A DNA stretch of 64,000 nucleotides from contig JAURYJ010000042.1 of assembly GCA_030653985.1 (NCBI GenBank), positions 1 through 64,000 on the forward strand, written 5' to 3'. The notes beneath the pieces are model-generated. The model saw only the letters and a program-made list of their open reading frames with translations, had not been told where the DNA came from and did not search any database. The stretch comes from Methylobacter sp. (GTDB lineage Bacteria > Pseudomonadota > Gammaproteobacteria > Methylococcales > Methylomonadaceae). Shown in pieces: positions 35,744 through 45,640 of this stretch. A program made the position numbers and the translations under genes. How positions within the stretch are numbered: position 1 is the stretch's first letter; the number at the start of each line of letters is the position of its first letter.

Positions 35744-36233
35744 TACCCAGCTGGGTAAAAATAAACTGACACCCAAGCAGATATTGTCTGATCCCATCCT
35801 GTTTCTAGCCTTTGGTTTCGGCTCCGGTCTGGCAAAAAAAGCCCCTGGCACTATGGGTACCTTGGCGGCGATTCCGGTGTACTGGGTATTTGCGCAATCT
35901 AATTTATTTATTTACAGTCTGTTGACATTAATCGTGACCCTTGTCGGTATCCCGATTTGTGACATCGCCGCCAAAAAGCTGGATGAGCATGATTTTGGCG
36001 GCATCGTCTGGGATGAGATTGCCGGTTACCTGATAACCTTATGGTTCGTGCCTTTTAGCTGGCAAGCGGTGATACTGGGTTTTATCTTGTTCAGATTCTT
36101 CGACATACTCAAGCCGTGGCCGATTAAATGGATTGACAGACAAATACACGGCGGTCTGGGTATCATGCTGGATGATGTGCTGGCGGGGATATTTGCAGGT
36201 GCTTTGTTGCTATGGGCTTCAGCCTATTTCTAG
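35727..36233 (+). CDS. pgpA: Phosphatidylglycerophosphatase A
   Basis: PgpA removes phosphate from phosphatidylglycerophosphate in the inner membrane. The conserved FGSGLAKKAPGTMGTLAAIP, VWDEIAGYL and FFDILKPWPIKWIDRQ segments are present, with several hydrophobic helices; the length is 168 residues. It overlaps thiL by 17 bases and is converging with the phosphatase gene that ends one base after it. Confidence 0.94.
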   Translation: MSIFLNTQLGKNKLTPKQILSDPILFLAFGFGSGLAKKAPGTMGTLAAIPVYWVFAQSNLFIYSLLTLIVTLVGIPICDIAAKKLDEHDFGGIVWDEIAGYLITLWFVPFSWQAVILGFILFRFFDILKPWPIKWIDRQIHGGLGIMLDDVLAGIFAGALLLWASAYF

Positions 36234-36234
36234 C

Positions 36235-38133
36235 TTAATGCCGCTTAAAAATCATTAAAGTAATATCATCATTAAAGGATTCGCTACGGCAAAATTGTTT
36301 GAGTTGTTCTAACAATGCTTCAATGATGGCTTGTGGGGATTGCAGCGCATATTGAACAAGAATATCACTGACGCGCTGTAGGCCGAAAAAATCGCCATTG
36401 GCGTTTTCCGCTTCGGTTAAACCGTCGGTATACAGCAGGATTATGTCGCCTTGGGATAGTGTGGTGGTTTTTTCTTCAAAAATCACATTTTTGTGTACCC
36501 CTAATATTAATCCCTCCGCATCGAGTTGTTGGCATTCGGATTGAAACCGGCTATGTAACAAGGGGGGCGGGTGACCAGCATTGGCAAAGCTCAATTGCTG
36601 GTTGGTGATGTTATATTGCAAATAGAATAAAGTGATAAAGTAATCGGATTTATCCAAATCTTCAAAAAGGAAGTTATTGAGTATGGTCAGCGTTTCTGCG
36701 GGCGTACCCGAGCCGTTTGCCTGGCTTCGAATGGCGCTACGGGTTTCCACCATAAACAGGGCAGGGCCGATTGAATGTCCCGAAACATCGGCAATAATCA
36801 TGTCCAGACAGCTTTCATTGCGGTAAAAATAATCAAAATAGTCGCCGCCAACCTGGTCGGCCGGCAGACAATAACCGGTGACTTCAAAATGAATAGATTT
36901 AATCGGTGCCGAGGGCGATAGAGATGCCTGAATGCGTTCGGCAATCTTGATTTCGCTTTGAGCAATAGCTAAGTTAACTTGCGCTAAGCGAATCTGTTGC
37001 TCGGCTGTTTTTCGCTTGGTAATGTCGTGGATAAAACCGCTGAATATATAGGTGTTACCCAATTTTAACGGGGAAAAACTCAGTTCAACAGGAAATTCAG
37101 TGCCGTCGCGACGAATGGCGGTCTGCTCAAGCAATTGATTGAAAAGCGGACCATGTCCTGTGCGCAGAAAGTGTTCCAATCCTTGTCGGTGCGCGTTGCG
37201 AAATTGTGGCGGTATGATTAACTCTTCAAGATGCTGGCCGATGGCCTCTTCCTTTGTCCAGCCAAATATTTTTTCTGCCGGGTGATTCCAGTCGTTAATG
37301 ATACTGTTTGAATCCATAATCACGATGGCGCTTAAGGAGCTCTCAATAATCATTCGGGTACGTTTTTCGCTTTCGATCAGCGCATTCTGAAAATGCATTC
37401 TGGCGGTAATATCCCGGTCAACGCCCCGCCATTTAAGCAGTTTTCCGGCTGCATCGATGATCGGCAATCCAGTTGATTCGGTCAGTATTGACCGGCCGTC
37501 TTTATGCTGATAGTGAGCTAACAACGCATAAAAAGGTTGATGACTGGCTGCGTATTGTTGCTGTTCAGCTTTATCCTGCGGGGTTAAAAATTCGGTATAG
37601 TGTTTACCCAGCACTTCATCCGGACTATAGCCTAGTATTTGACTCACTGCGGCGCTGCTATAGCTATAGTAACCATCGGGGTCCTGTTCCCATAACCATT
37701 CGCCGGCCATTTCCGCCATCTGTCGAAAACGTTCCTCACTTTCGGTAAGCGCCGATTCGGCGCTGAAGTCTTCGGCAGACTTGTCCTGAACCAACAAAAC
37801 AATCTCGGTTTTGTTGGGTATTCGACTGGATAAGGCAAACAGCGAGATGAATACCCGGATTTTGTTATGTTCCTTGGTAACAATTTCGCCGACAAAGCCT
37901 GTCTTGAGCGAAGGCGTAGGGTTTTGACCGTCAATTACATTGGCAAGGGCGGCCTGCCATAAGGCCTTGTCGCTTCCGGCAGCGTAGATAAGGTCAACCG
38001 GTTTGCCGATAAGCTCTTTTTCGCCATAGCCTAAAAACATAGCGGCAGAGGGGCTAAGCTGTTTAATACGCAGTACGGCATCCTTTGAACGAATCAGCTC
38101 AAGAACAATGATATGAGGTGTGAGCTGATGCAT
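36235..38133 (-). CDS. PAS-domain SpoIIE/RsbU-type protein phosphatase
   Basis: A 632-residue cytosolic signalling protein. Three PAS domains are seen (about 1-125, 130-255 and 260-380; the last two are followed by DITARM and DITKRK). A coiled linker leads to a C-terminal PP2C/SpoIIE phosphatase (about 405-632) with ADQVGGDYFDYF, DMIIADVSGHSIGPALFM, YTDGLTEAEN and SFNDDITLMIF. Such enzymes dephosphorylate STAS antagonist proteins. A STAS protein exists in the chemotaxis cluster of this window, but a link is only a guess. There is no clear ribosome site; a small ORF ends 5 bases upstream. Confidence 0.88.
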   Translation of the reverse strand: MHQLTPHIIVLELIRSKDAVLRIKQLSPSAAMFLGYGEKELIGKPVDLIYAAGSDKALWQAALANVIDGQNPTPSLKTGFVGEIVTKEHNKIRVFISLFALSSRIPNKTEIVLLVQDKSAEDFSAESALTESEERFRQMAEMAGEWLWEQDPDGYYSYSSAAVSQILGYSPDEVLGKHYTEFLTPQDKAEQQQYAASHQPFYALLAHYQHKDGRSILTESTGLPIIDAAGKLLKWRGVDRDITARMHFQNALIESEKRTRMIIESSLSAIVIMDSNSIINDWNHPAEKIFGWTKEEAIGQHLEELIIPPQFRNAHRQGLEHFLRTGHGPLFNQLLEQTAIRRDGTEFPVELSFSPLKLGNTYIFSGFIHDITKRKTAEQQIRLAQVNLAIAQSEIKIAERIQASLSPSAPIKSIHFEVTGYCLPADQVGGDYFDYFYRNESCLDMIIADVSGHSIGPALFMVETRSAIRSQANGSGTPAETLTILNNFLFEDLDKSDYFITLFYLQYNITNQQLSFANAGHPPPLLHSRFQSECQQLDAEGLILGVHKNVIFEEKTTTLSQGDIILLYTDGLTEAENANGDFFGLQRVSDILVQYALQSPQAIIEALLEQLKQFCRSESFNDDITLMIFKRH

Positions 38134-38138
38134 GTTGT

Positions 38139-38285
38139 TCAGCTTGTAGGTTGTGCCGACGAAGGACGCGTACCGTTTACGATGGATACGACATGTCCAG
38201 GATAAGTTTCATGACGTTCAGTACATTCTATGAATTCATGTGGGGTTGCGGTATCTAGTTTTGCAAGTATAAATAAGTTCATCAT
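38139..38285 (-). CDS. Possible 48-residue small protein upstream of the SpoIIE-type gene
   Basis: A short frame starts MMNLFILAKLDTATPHEFIE and ends SSAQPTS, five bases before the phosphatase ATG. AGGTGA lies a few bases before its ATG, while the phosphatase gene itself has no visible ribosome site. The pair could therefore be translationally coupled. I recognise no family, and chance is possible. Confidence 0.35.
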   Translation of the reverse strand: MMNLFILAKLDTATPHEFIECTERHETYPGHVVSIVNGTRPSSAQPTS

Positions 38286-38480
38286 CCGCTCACCTGAAGC
38301 CCACTAGGAAATAAATGCGGAATACTTACACGGGATAAGTTCAGCGTTATATCGATGATAAAAAACTCAATACCATTTAGCAATCTATATTTAGTGCGGC
38401 GGTGATACGGTACGGGCTATTTTTCCGGTTTATAATGGTGCTTTGATGCAGGTGGATGTTGAGGGTAGAGCGAACTGGTT
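38286..38480. other. Gap between the HDAC-like gene and the small ORF
   Basis: About 195 bases with no gene. The stretch near 38440-38475 (TGATGCAGG, GGGTAGAGCGAAC) weakly resembles the 45-bp dispersed repeat, but similarity is too low to call. A promoter for the minus-strand phosphatase gene should lie here. Confidence 0.35.
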
Positions 38481-39407
38481 CTAGCCGGCCATAAGGGTCT
38501 TAACATGAATGGCAACACTGGCAGCCAATGCCTTGAGATGATAACCGCCTTCTAATGCTGAAATAATTCGGCCTTTACAGCAGCTGTCAGCGATAGTCAT
38601 TAATTCTTCAGTAATCCATTTAAAATCATCTTCAACCAGCATGATGGAAGCTAAGGGATCATCTTTATGTGCATCAAAGCCGGCTGAAATCAGCAATAAA
38701 TCAGGCTTGAAGTTTTTTAGCGCCGGTAAAATAATACGGCGGTATTTTTGCCTGAACTCAACGCCTGAGTCACCCGCAGTCAGTGGCACATTGATTATAT
38801 TGCCGACACCGGTTTCTGCCGGATGACCGGTGCCGGGATAATGCGGCATTTCATGACTGGATGCATAGAGTACCTTGGGCTGATGGTAAAAAGCCGCCTG
38901 GGTACCGTTGCCGTGATGGACATCAAAGTCAACAATTGCGATGCGTTCGAGTTGATAATGGTGAAGCGCATAACTCGCCGCAATCGCTATATTATTAAAT
39001 AGGCAAAAGCCCATGGCTTGCTCGGGTTCTGCATGATGCCCAGGTGGGCGTATCGCACAAAAAGCATTGTCGGCTTTGTCGGTGAGGACTTTATCGACGG
39101 CATCGCAAACCGCGCCAACCGCACGAAAAGCGGCTAGTCCCGATCCGGGCGACAGCACCGTGTCCTGGTCCAAATAGTGCTCACCTTGTACGGGTATGGC
39201 TTTTAGAATGGTATCGATGTGGAATTGGGAGTGGATTAGCCTGATTTGCCGCTCTGTGCCGAGTGGCGGCGATTGCCGGGTTAAACCTGAGAATTCCGGT
39301 GCCGCCAATGCTTGTTCTATGCTCCTGAGTCGGTCGGCGCATTCAGGATGTCCAGTTCCTGTTTCATGAAAAAGAAAATCAGGATGACTGTAATAAAGTG
39401 TCTTCAC
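38481..39407 (-). CDS. Histone-deacetylase-family protein
   Basis: A 308-residue zinc-dependent deacetylase of the arginase-like HDAC fold. The catalytic and metal motifs are AIRPPGHHAEPEQAMGFC, IVDFDVHHGNGTQ, and SAGFDAHKDDPLA. Bacterial members act on acetylpolyamines, small acetylated amines or possibly acetyl-lysine; the substrate cannot be read from sequence. It is transcribed with no obvious partner; the regulator gene upstream reads the same way with a 40-base gap. Confidence 0.9.
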   Translation of the reverse strand: MKTLYYSHPDFLFHETGTGHPECADRLRSIEQALAAPEFSGLTRQSPPLGTERQIRLIHSQFHIDTILKAIPVQGEHYLDQDTVLSPGSGLAAFRAVGAVCDAVDKVLTDKADNAFCAIRPPGHHAEPEQAMGFCLFNNIAIAASYALHHYQLERIAIVDFDVHHGNGTQAAFYHQPKVLYASSHEMPHYPGTGHPAETGVGNIINVPLTAGDSGVEFRQKYRRIILPALKNFKPDLLLISAGFDAHKDDPLASIMLVEDDFKWITEELMTIADSCCKGRIISALEGGYHLKALAASVAIHVKTLMAG

Positions 39408-39446
39408 AAGGTCTCGCTTTAAAATCGGCTAGTAAAAAAACGGATA

Positions 39447-40313
39447 TTATCCATAAATTGTAATTGCTTTAAGCAATGAATCACTATCTTCATTTTCTAA
39501 AATACCAGGCGCTGGTATATTTAATTTGTAGCCAAAACCTTTCACTGTCAAAATCCATTGCGGATTGTTTGGGTCGTGTTCAATCTTTTTTCTTAATAAG
39601 TGCATGTATTGATAAAGATCTGACTTGGTTACCCGGTTATTTTCAGGCCAGATATGACTGATGATTTCATCAGTCATAAATACGCGATCAACATCTTTTG
39701 CCAATAATTCAAAAAGATCAAATTCTTTACGGGTTAAATTCAGCGATTTACCGTTAAAAAATACACATTTAGATCGTTGATCAATCTGAAAAGGTTCGAC
39801 GATGAAATAATCGGCATTCCCATTTTTGAGTGTGTTATTAGACAACTGGTTATTGCCGGTAACCTCAAGCATTAACAGTCTTCGATCATGAGTCACCCGT
39901 CTCGAACGACTCCTTTTTTCTTGAATAAAGTGATGATGTTGCTTGAATTTATGGAGTAGATAGTGATCCAATTGATTAACATCAAGAGGCGAATCTAAAA
40001 CAGTATCAACCCAGCAAGCGATACCTTCTTCTAAACGGGAATCGTTATTCATGTCACGTAAGTAGCATACGGGGATTTGATGGTTAAGGCTGATTTCACG
40101 AATCAACTTAACAATAATTTTTAGGGCCTGACCTTGTACCTGATCGACAGCAAGAATAATGATATTCGGCTGCATCTGAGCTATTGCATTAATTGATTCT
40201 ATATTGACAGCGGTTTCAAAAATTTTATAGTGATGTGCGTGACAGTATCCTTTTAATAAGCCCAGAAGATAAGGGTCATCACTAATCAGTGCAATCCGGA
40301 AATCTGTATTCAT
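39447..40313 (-). CDS. OmpR-type winged-helix regulator with degenerate receiver domain
   Basis: A 288-residue protein with a receiver-like N-terminal domain (about 1-125) and a C-terminal winged helix of the OmpR/PhoB type (about 185-275: NLTRKEFDLFELLA, SDLYQYMHLLRKKIE, VKGFGYKL). The receiver has DD in the first acidic pocket (ISDDPYLL). At the phosphoacceptor place, however, it reads IIILAVDQV, with Ala where Asp is expected, and Ser replaces the usual Lys (SPLDVNQL). It probably works without phosphorylation. ATG 40313 has AAGGA five bases upstream and is preferred over 40349. Confidence 0.85.
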   Translation of the reverse strand: MNTDFRIALISDDPYLLGLLKGYCHAHHYKIFETAVNIESINAIAQMQPNIIILAVDQVQGQALKIIVKLIREISLNHQIPVCYLRDMNNDSRLEEGIACWVDTVLDSPLDVNQLDHYLLHKFKQHHHFIQEKRSRSRRVTHDRRLLMLEVTGNNQLSNNTLKNGNADYFIVEPFQIDQRSKCVFFNGKSLNLTRKEFDLFELLAKDVDRVFMTDEIISHIWPENNRVTKSDLYQYMHLLRKKIEHDPNNPQWILTVKGFGYKLNIPAPGILENEDSDSLLKAITIYG

Positions 40314-41243
40314 GGGAGTCCTTGAAAAATCCTTAAAGTAAACAGACACAGGGTCTGAGGGGACAACAAAAATAATTTACTAGCAACTAAAGTAACTATT
40401 TAGCAGAGACTGGCTTTAATAATAGAGCATCGGTAACGCTGATTAAATAAGCTGAAATGGTTTTTTTATCAAAAATTACGCCTAATACCGGACGAGGTAT
40501 TCACGCCTTCCGAAACGTTTGATAATTCGCAAGGCCAGATCGTTTGCGACGAATATATATCAGTCGATAAACAGAGCGAACGGAGTTAGAAAAATCTAGT
40601 TCTGCTCGGTGGATAACGATCTACAGTTGGGTATTTTTTGACTATCTTCGCATTTTTATGTTGCCTAGAGGCCGCTGTTTTTAGTTTTTGTGGAGCAATT
40701 GATGTTTACAGGTTTATCAGTTAAGTCCGTAATTTATGTTTGTAACTGCTGAGTCGTTATACATTAAATAGCGTTAGCGATTAAAAAAGTCACAATAAAT
40801 TAGCAGGTTATATTAAACATTATCACATTTATAGCGTAATACGAATTAGTAGTACTGCGTATTCTAAGAATATACTTATTCCTGACACGGCAGTTGCTCT
40901 CGTTAATGATGAGATAGGTCAACAGATCGGTGTGTTTTTCCTCATCCTCATCACTTCCTTAAAAATTATGCTGTCGTATAGCTAGTGTTTTGTTCATAGG
41001 TAAGTATTAGCACGTATTTTATTTATGTTTTTGCTTTGTTAAGGTAATCAACATCAATTTAATCTTAAAAAATGCTTAAATTTTAAATTGATAAGTGATT
41101 TGTTTACGGTACTAACCTTTTTTCAACTTATTACAAAATAGATAACTGATGATACGGTTCTTACTAAAAATCAGATGTCTTTGAAAGTAGATTGCCAAGA
41201 GATGTTTTACCCGGGGTATTCCATAAACTTGTAAAGGTGCCGT
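40314..41243. other. Long AT-rich intergenic region
   Basis: About 930 bases with no supported gene on either strand. The only clear structure is the hairpin AATACC/GGTATT at 40484-40501. The region divides the minus-strand regulator from the plus-strand PAS gene and probably holds both promoters. The low coding content and neighbouring gene fragments suggest decayed DNA. Confidence 0.5.
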
Positions 41244-42197
41244 ATGATAAGTGAAATAATTAAACAAAACTCGTTACCAGTAGAGCGTTACCATCCTCTA
41301 ATATCTGAAGCAGATGACCTCCCTATCGTAGAATGGCTAGATAAACTACGGTTACATCAAATCGAACTGGATAAGAAAAACGATGAGCTGAGCTGTGCTG
41401 ATGTTGTTCAGGACGAAGCCCGTGACTGTTATGTGGGGCTCTATGATTTTGCTCCGGTCGGTTATCTTACGCTCACGCGTGAGGGTAAGATTGCAGAAAT
41501 CAACCCTACTGCTGCCAGATTGCTTGGAGTGGATCGCAGAAAACTGCCATCCGATCATTTTTCTGCCTTTGTGACGCCTAAAGACATTGAATGTTGCCAA
41601 CTTTTTTTCTCAGGCATAAAGAAGCATAACCAGAGGAACAATGCCGAGATGACGCTAAAACGCAGTGATGGTGCGGTATTCCCTGTTCAGATGGAATGTC
41701 TGTCTGTACCATCTGCTGGCAAAGGTTCGATGTTGCGCATTACACTGACCGAAAGCAAACAGGCAAAGCGGGTTTTGCATGAGGATCAGCCGCACACGCT
41801 GGATATAGAGCAGGCCAGTGCCGAGATGGGTTCATGGGATTGGGATATTACAACCGGACGCGTCATTTTTAATGAACGCTGGGCTAAGATACGTGGTTAC
41901 CGGTTAGGCGATATAGAATCTCACATTGATACCTGGGAAAACAGTATCTACCCCAATGATTTCCCGGCTTATGATGCTGCTTTAACGGCGCATTTAGAAA
42001 ATAGCACGCCGTTTTTTCAAGCTGAATATCGCGTTCGCACCCGGTCGGGATCCTTAATTTGGCTATTGAATCGCGGCACGGTAATTCAGCGCGATGCTGA
42101 AGGCAATCCCCTGCATATGGCCGGTATCGAGATGGACATTACCGAACGCAGGAATAGCGATAAAATTAAGACGCTGAAAATAAAAGAGTTGCACTAA
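41244..42197 (+). CDS. PAS-domain protein, probably truncated sensor
   Basis: A 317-residue protein with two PAS domains: about 70-170 (FAPVGYLTLTREGKI, AARLLGVDR) and about 188-305 (MGSWDWDITTGRVIF to MDITERR). It ends right after the second PAS, where a histidine kinase or GGDEF domain would normally start. In another frame the sequence continues LNQALAVSGGIVT before stopping, so a frameshift or deletion probably removed the output domain. It sits beside an ldh/mdh fragment and a broken IS607 element. Confidence 0.7.
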   Translation: MISEIIKQNSLPVERYHPLISEADDLPIVEWLDKLRLHQIELDKKNDELSCADVVQDEARDCYVGLYDFAPVGYLTLTREGKIAEINPTAARLLGVDRRKLPSDHFSAFVTPKDIECCQLFFSGIKKHNQRNNAEMTLKRSDGAVFPVQMECLSVPSAGKGSMLRITLTESKQAKRVLHEDQPHTLDIEQASAEMGSWDWDITTGRVIFNERWAKIRGYRLGDIESHIDTWENSIYPNDFPAYDAALTAHLENSTPFFQAEYRVRTRSGSLIWLLNRGTVIQRDAEGNPLHMAGIEMDITERRNSDKIKTLKIKELH

Positions 42198-42258
42198 ATC
42201 AGGCTCTTGCAGTGAGTGGCGGCATTGTCACGTAACTATTCAGCATGAAACATTATTT

Positions 42259-42755
42259 ATGAAATTGCGATCATCGGAACCGGTCGCGTCGGCTCCACGC
42301 TCGCTTATGCCCTGGTGTTAAAACAGATTTGCGACCACCTGGTGATTGCCGGTCGCACCTATGAAAAAGCCAGAGGCGATGCTCTGGATCTGCAACATAC
42401 GCTGGCTTTTTGCTTACGGCCCATGCACATAGAGGGTTGTACTAATGAGCAGGTAAAGGATTCCGATATTGTGGTCATTACGGCATCGGTTGCAATGGAG
42501 GGTCAGGTTTTAACCTCGCGTCTCCAATTAGGCGAAAAAAACACCTTATTATTCAAGGAATTGATTCCGGTGTTGGCTGCAAATAATCCCGATGCCCTAT
42601 TCGTTATCGTGACTAACCCGGTTGACGTAATGACTTATGCCGCGTGTAAATTATCCGGTTTTGCGGCCAATCGGGTGCTGGGGGTCGGAACGCTGATGGA
42701 CTCCGCCCGTTTTCGTGCCTTATTGTCACAGGAAGAGCATATTCACCGCTATTAA
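42259..42755 (+). pseudogene. L-lactate/malate dehydrogenase fragment
   Basis: The frame encodes the NAD-binding half of an LDH/MDH enzyme: IAIIGTGRVGSTLAYAL, DIVVITASVAMEG, and FVIVTNPVDVMTYAACKLSG to SARFRALLSQ. Family members are about 310 residues; here the gene ends after about 165, before the catalytic His. At the start ATGAAATTGCG should be ATGAAAATTGCG: loss of one A puts the ATG out of frame. So the gene is broken at both ends. An IS607 remnant begins just downstream. Confidence 0.85.
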
Positions 42756-42814
42756 AAACCTATTAATTTCTAATAAAATCTAGTGTTTTAATTCCTGCTT
42801 CATTGAGGCTAATT

Positions 42815-43210
42815 TCACGTTACCAACGGCTTAACGTCAGTATAGTTATCAGCCCTAAATGAATCACGAACGCCTTTCTTTTTAAATTTTGGATAACCGG
42901 CTTTCTTGCCTTTCTTCCCTTTACTCAGGTTTGAAAAGAAGTTCTTATAAGCAACACCAGCGTTTTTAATGGCTTGTTGCGGTGCGCACTTAGTGACATC
43001 CAATGCCCAAGGAAACTCGCTTGCTTTAATGGCATTATATTGTTTGCGCAATACCGCTTCATTAGGCTTTAATCCAGCTTCAAACTGTTCTTTCCAATTA
43101 GTAAGCGCCCAATTATAAGCATGTCTGGCAACTCCACACGCTTGCCCGAAGTATTTTGACTGCGTATTATTAGCTGATAATTTAATCTTGTGGACTCGGA
43201 TCATAAACAC
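42815..43210 (-). pseudogene. TnpB fragment (N-terminal part)
   Basis: 131 residues of the N-terminal domain of a TnpB/OrfB transposon protein: ACGVARHAYNWALTNWKEQF and YPKFKKKGVRDSFRADN are typical. The RuvC nuclease part is missing; the frame stops at about residue 131. The upstream frame holds the end of a serine recombinase, so this is a truncated IS607-type element, different from the one at 18-20 kb. The GTG at 43210 or ATG at 43204 would be the start. Confidence 0.85.
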
Positions 43211-43310
43211 CTAACTCCTCTGCTATTTTGTCCGCATGAACTTGAAGTTCCTGGATCAACTTACGGTTTTTGCTTGAACGGCTCCCACTATAGAGCAAGC
43301 CCCGCAGTAC
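43182..43310 (-). pseudogene. Probable tail of an IS607 serine recombinase
   Basis: A 42-codon frame ending at TAA 43184-43182 reads LLYSGSRSSKNRKLIQEL and then a helical end, overlapping the tnpB start by 29 bases. Overlap and the LYGSRS-type sequence fit the C-terminal end of an IS607 TnpA. The catalytic part is gone; a stop lies directly upstream. Confidence 0.45.
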
Positions 43311-43866
43311 TCAAGTTGCGTGTTTCGTCCGTATCTGAATAGAGTAGAGGCGACCGGTTGGTTGCCCATTGCACAAAGACATGAGTTATTTAATTCTCAT
43401 ACGATAGCGTTAACCGGATTTTGCACCGGGAAGCCTATACAGGATGAGACTTATACAATGTAGTCAAGCTTACCTTGAATTGGAACGGCGGCACATTATA
43501 CCAATTTGCATGGTCGGCACCCGTTCAGTAGCTTTCGAGTGTATAACAAGGTCGGAGGCAAAGCCAAAAATGATTATTCCAGGGACACGGAATACGGTTA
43601 GTCTATTTAATAGATACAGCCTCATTCTGTATTGGAAGAGGCTGAGGCTTACTTATTTTGTATGAATTAGGTAAAATTACTTAATTGAGGCTACTTCGGT
43701 ATTTTTAAAAAACCTAGCTTGCTGTTTATTTAAAGGAGGGATTTAGGTTTGCCGGTAATGCTTACATTCTTGGTAAGGGAAGTCATCAATCATCCATTCG
43801 TCCCCCATTAACCCATGGGCGCTCTTTTTGTTGTGTACCGTGTGCGTACCTATTTTTTCATAAAAC
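43311..43866. other. Gene-free region before prfC
   Basis: About 555 bases without a supported gene. A 73-codon plus-strand frame at 43444-43665 has no recognisable features or ribosome site and I do not accept it. The stretch is likely decayed DNA beside the IS607 remnant plus the prfC promoter and leader. Confidence 0.5.
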
Positions 43867-45453
43867 ATGTCGATTACTGAAATAAGTTCCGAAACCAAAC
43901 GTCGTAGAACCTTTGCCATCATCTCCCATCCTGACGCGGGAAAAACCACTATCACCGAAAAATTGCTGTTGTTCGGCGGCGCGATTCAGCTTGCAGGCTC
44001 GGTAAAAGGCCGTAAAGCGGCACGTCATGCGACCTCTGACTGGATGGAAATGGAAAAGGAGCGGGGCATTTCGGTGACCACCTCGGTGATGCAGTTCGAA
44101 CATAAAGACTGCATTATTAATTTGCTCGATACACCCGGTCATGAAGATTTCTCTGAAGATACCTACCGCACCTTGACGGCGGTCGATTCGGCATTAATGG
44201 TGATAGACGTCGCTAAAGGCGTCGAACAAAGAACCATCAACCTGATGGAAGTCTGTCGTCTGCGTACTACGCCGATCCTGACCTTCATTAACAAACTGGA
44301 CAGGGAAGGGCGGGAACCGATTGAATTGATGGACGAGGTTGAAGATGTGCTGAATATCAAATGCGCACCGATGACCTGGCCTATCGGCATGGGTAAACGT
44401 TTTAAAGGGGTTTATCATTTATATAAAGATGAAATTCACCTGTTCAGCGCTCAACATGGCGGCAAGATTGCACAGGCTGAAATCATCAAAGGCTTGCATA
44501 ACCCAAAGCTGGACGAGTTGCTGGACGATCAGGCCGAAGAACTCAGGGATGAAATCGATTTGGTCAAAGGCGCCAGTCATGAATTCAATCTTGAAGACTA
44601 TCTGGCGGGCAACTTGACACCGGTTTTTTTCGGTTCGGCCATCAACAACTTCGGGATTATTGAGTTACTCGATGCATTCGCCGAATATGCGCCGTCACCC
44701 CGACCCAGACAGGCAGAACAGCGCCAGGTTTTGCCGGAAGAACCGGCATTTAGCGGCTTTGTTTTTAAAGTCCAAGCAAATATGGATCCGTCGCATCGGG
44801 ATCGGATTGCCTTTTTAAGAATCTGTTCCGGAAAATTCGACAAAGGCATGAAGATTCATCATGTGCGTATCGGTAAAAGTATTCAGGTTGCCAATGCGAT
44901 TACTTTTCAGGCCGACAGCCGGAAAAGTGTTGAAGAAGCCTACCCCGGCGACATTATCGGTCTGCATAATCACGGCACTATTCAGGTCGGCGATACCTTT
45001 ACCCAAGGTGAAACGCTTAAATTCGGCGGTATCCCGTATTTTGCGCCGGAATTATTCCGCCGAGTGGTGTTAAAAGACCCGCTAAGAGCCAAGGCTCTGC
45101 AAAAAGGACTGGTGCAGTTGACTGAAGAGGGCGCGACCCAGCTATTCAGGCCGTTAAAAAATAACGATCTGATTTTAGGCGCTGTCGGTATTTTACAGTT
45201 TGATGTCACCGCGTTCAGGCTTAAAAGTGAATACAATGTCGAATGTGTTTATGACACGATACCCATCTCCGCAGTACGCTGGGTAAGTTCCGACAAACCG
45301 GCCAAGTTGGAAGAATTCAGAAACAAAGCTTTTGATAACCTGGCTGAAGACGGCGGCGGTTATTTAGTTTATGTCGCCAACAGCCGGGTTAACCTGCAAC
45401 TGACCGAAGAACGCTGGCCGGATATTAAATTCAGTGCGACGCGGGAATTATAA
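43867..45453 (+). CDS. prfC: Peptide chain release factor 3
   Basis: RF3 is a GTPase that recycles RF1/RF2 from the ribosome. The G domain has [10 protein letters not shown] (P-loop), DTPGHEDF and NKLDREG; the effector region [13 protein letters not shown] is normal. The length of 528 residues matches the family. It is a single gene converging on the long minus-strand signalling gene, with a hairpin repeat between them. Confidence 0.97.
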   Translation: MSITEISSETKRRRTFAIISHPDAGKTTITEKLLLFGGAIQLAGSVKGRKAARHATSDWMEMEKERGISVTTSVMQFEHKDCIINLLDTPGHEDFSEDTYRTLTAVDSALMVIDVAKGVEQRTINLMEVCRLRTTPILTFINKLDREGREPIELMDEVEDVLNIKCAPMTWPIGMGKRFKGVYHLYKDEIHLFSAQHGGKIAQAEIIKGLHNPKLDELLDDQAEELRDEIDLVKGASHEFNLEDYLAGNLTPVFFGSAINNFGIIELLDAFAEYAPSPRPRQAEQRQVLPEEPAFSGFVFKVQANMDPSHRDRIAFLRICSGKFDKGMKIHHVRIGKSIQVANAITFQADSRKSVEEAYPGDIIGLHNHGTIQVGDTFTQGETLKFGGIPYFAPELFRRVVLKDPLRAKALQKGLVQLTEEGATQLFRPLKNNDLILGAVGILQFDVTAFRLKSEYNVECVYDTIPISAVRWVSSDKPAKLEEFRNKAFDNLAEDGGGYLVYVANSRVNLQLTEERWPDIKFSATREL

Positions 45454-45520
45454 GTTCCATCTTTAATGCCGGACAGGGCTTGCAAGCTCATCGGGCTGTC
45501 TGTTAAAAATTTGGTTTATC

Positions 45521-45577
45521 GTGGGCGCGAATTCATTCGCGCTTTTTGACTTACCACGCGAATAAATTCGCGCCCAC
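45521..45577. repeat. Long hairpin repeat between convergent genes
   Basis: Left arm 45521-45541 starts GTGGGCGCGAATTC; right arm 45557-45577 ends GAATTCGCG-like followed by CCCAC. The 21-bp arms pair with one mismatch around a 15-base loop. It lies between prfC and the opposing gene and could end both transcripts. It has the look of a dispersed palindromic repeat (REP/MITE type). Confidence 0.8.
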
Positions 45578-45640
45578 AGCGTACCCTGGAACTTATGTAT
45601 AACGATGAGATCCGCCTGCTTGGCAGCCAGCGTAAAAATT

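Noticed and set aside
36235-38133. Partner-switch pair between the SpoIIE-type phosphatase and the STAS protein at 12.5 kb
   Set aside because: They are 23 kb apart with no anti-sigma kinase in the window; nothing but family logic supports it.
38440-38480. Further copy of the 45-bp dispersed repeat
   Set aside because: Only short words match; too weak to separate from chance.
43444-43665. 73-codon frame before prfC
   Set aside because: No ribosome site, motif or sensible composition; lies in decayed DNA.
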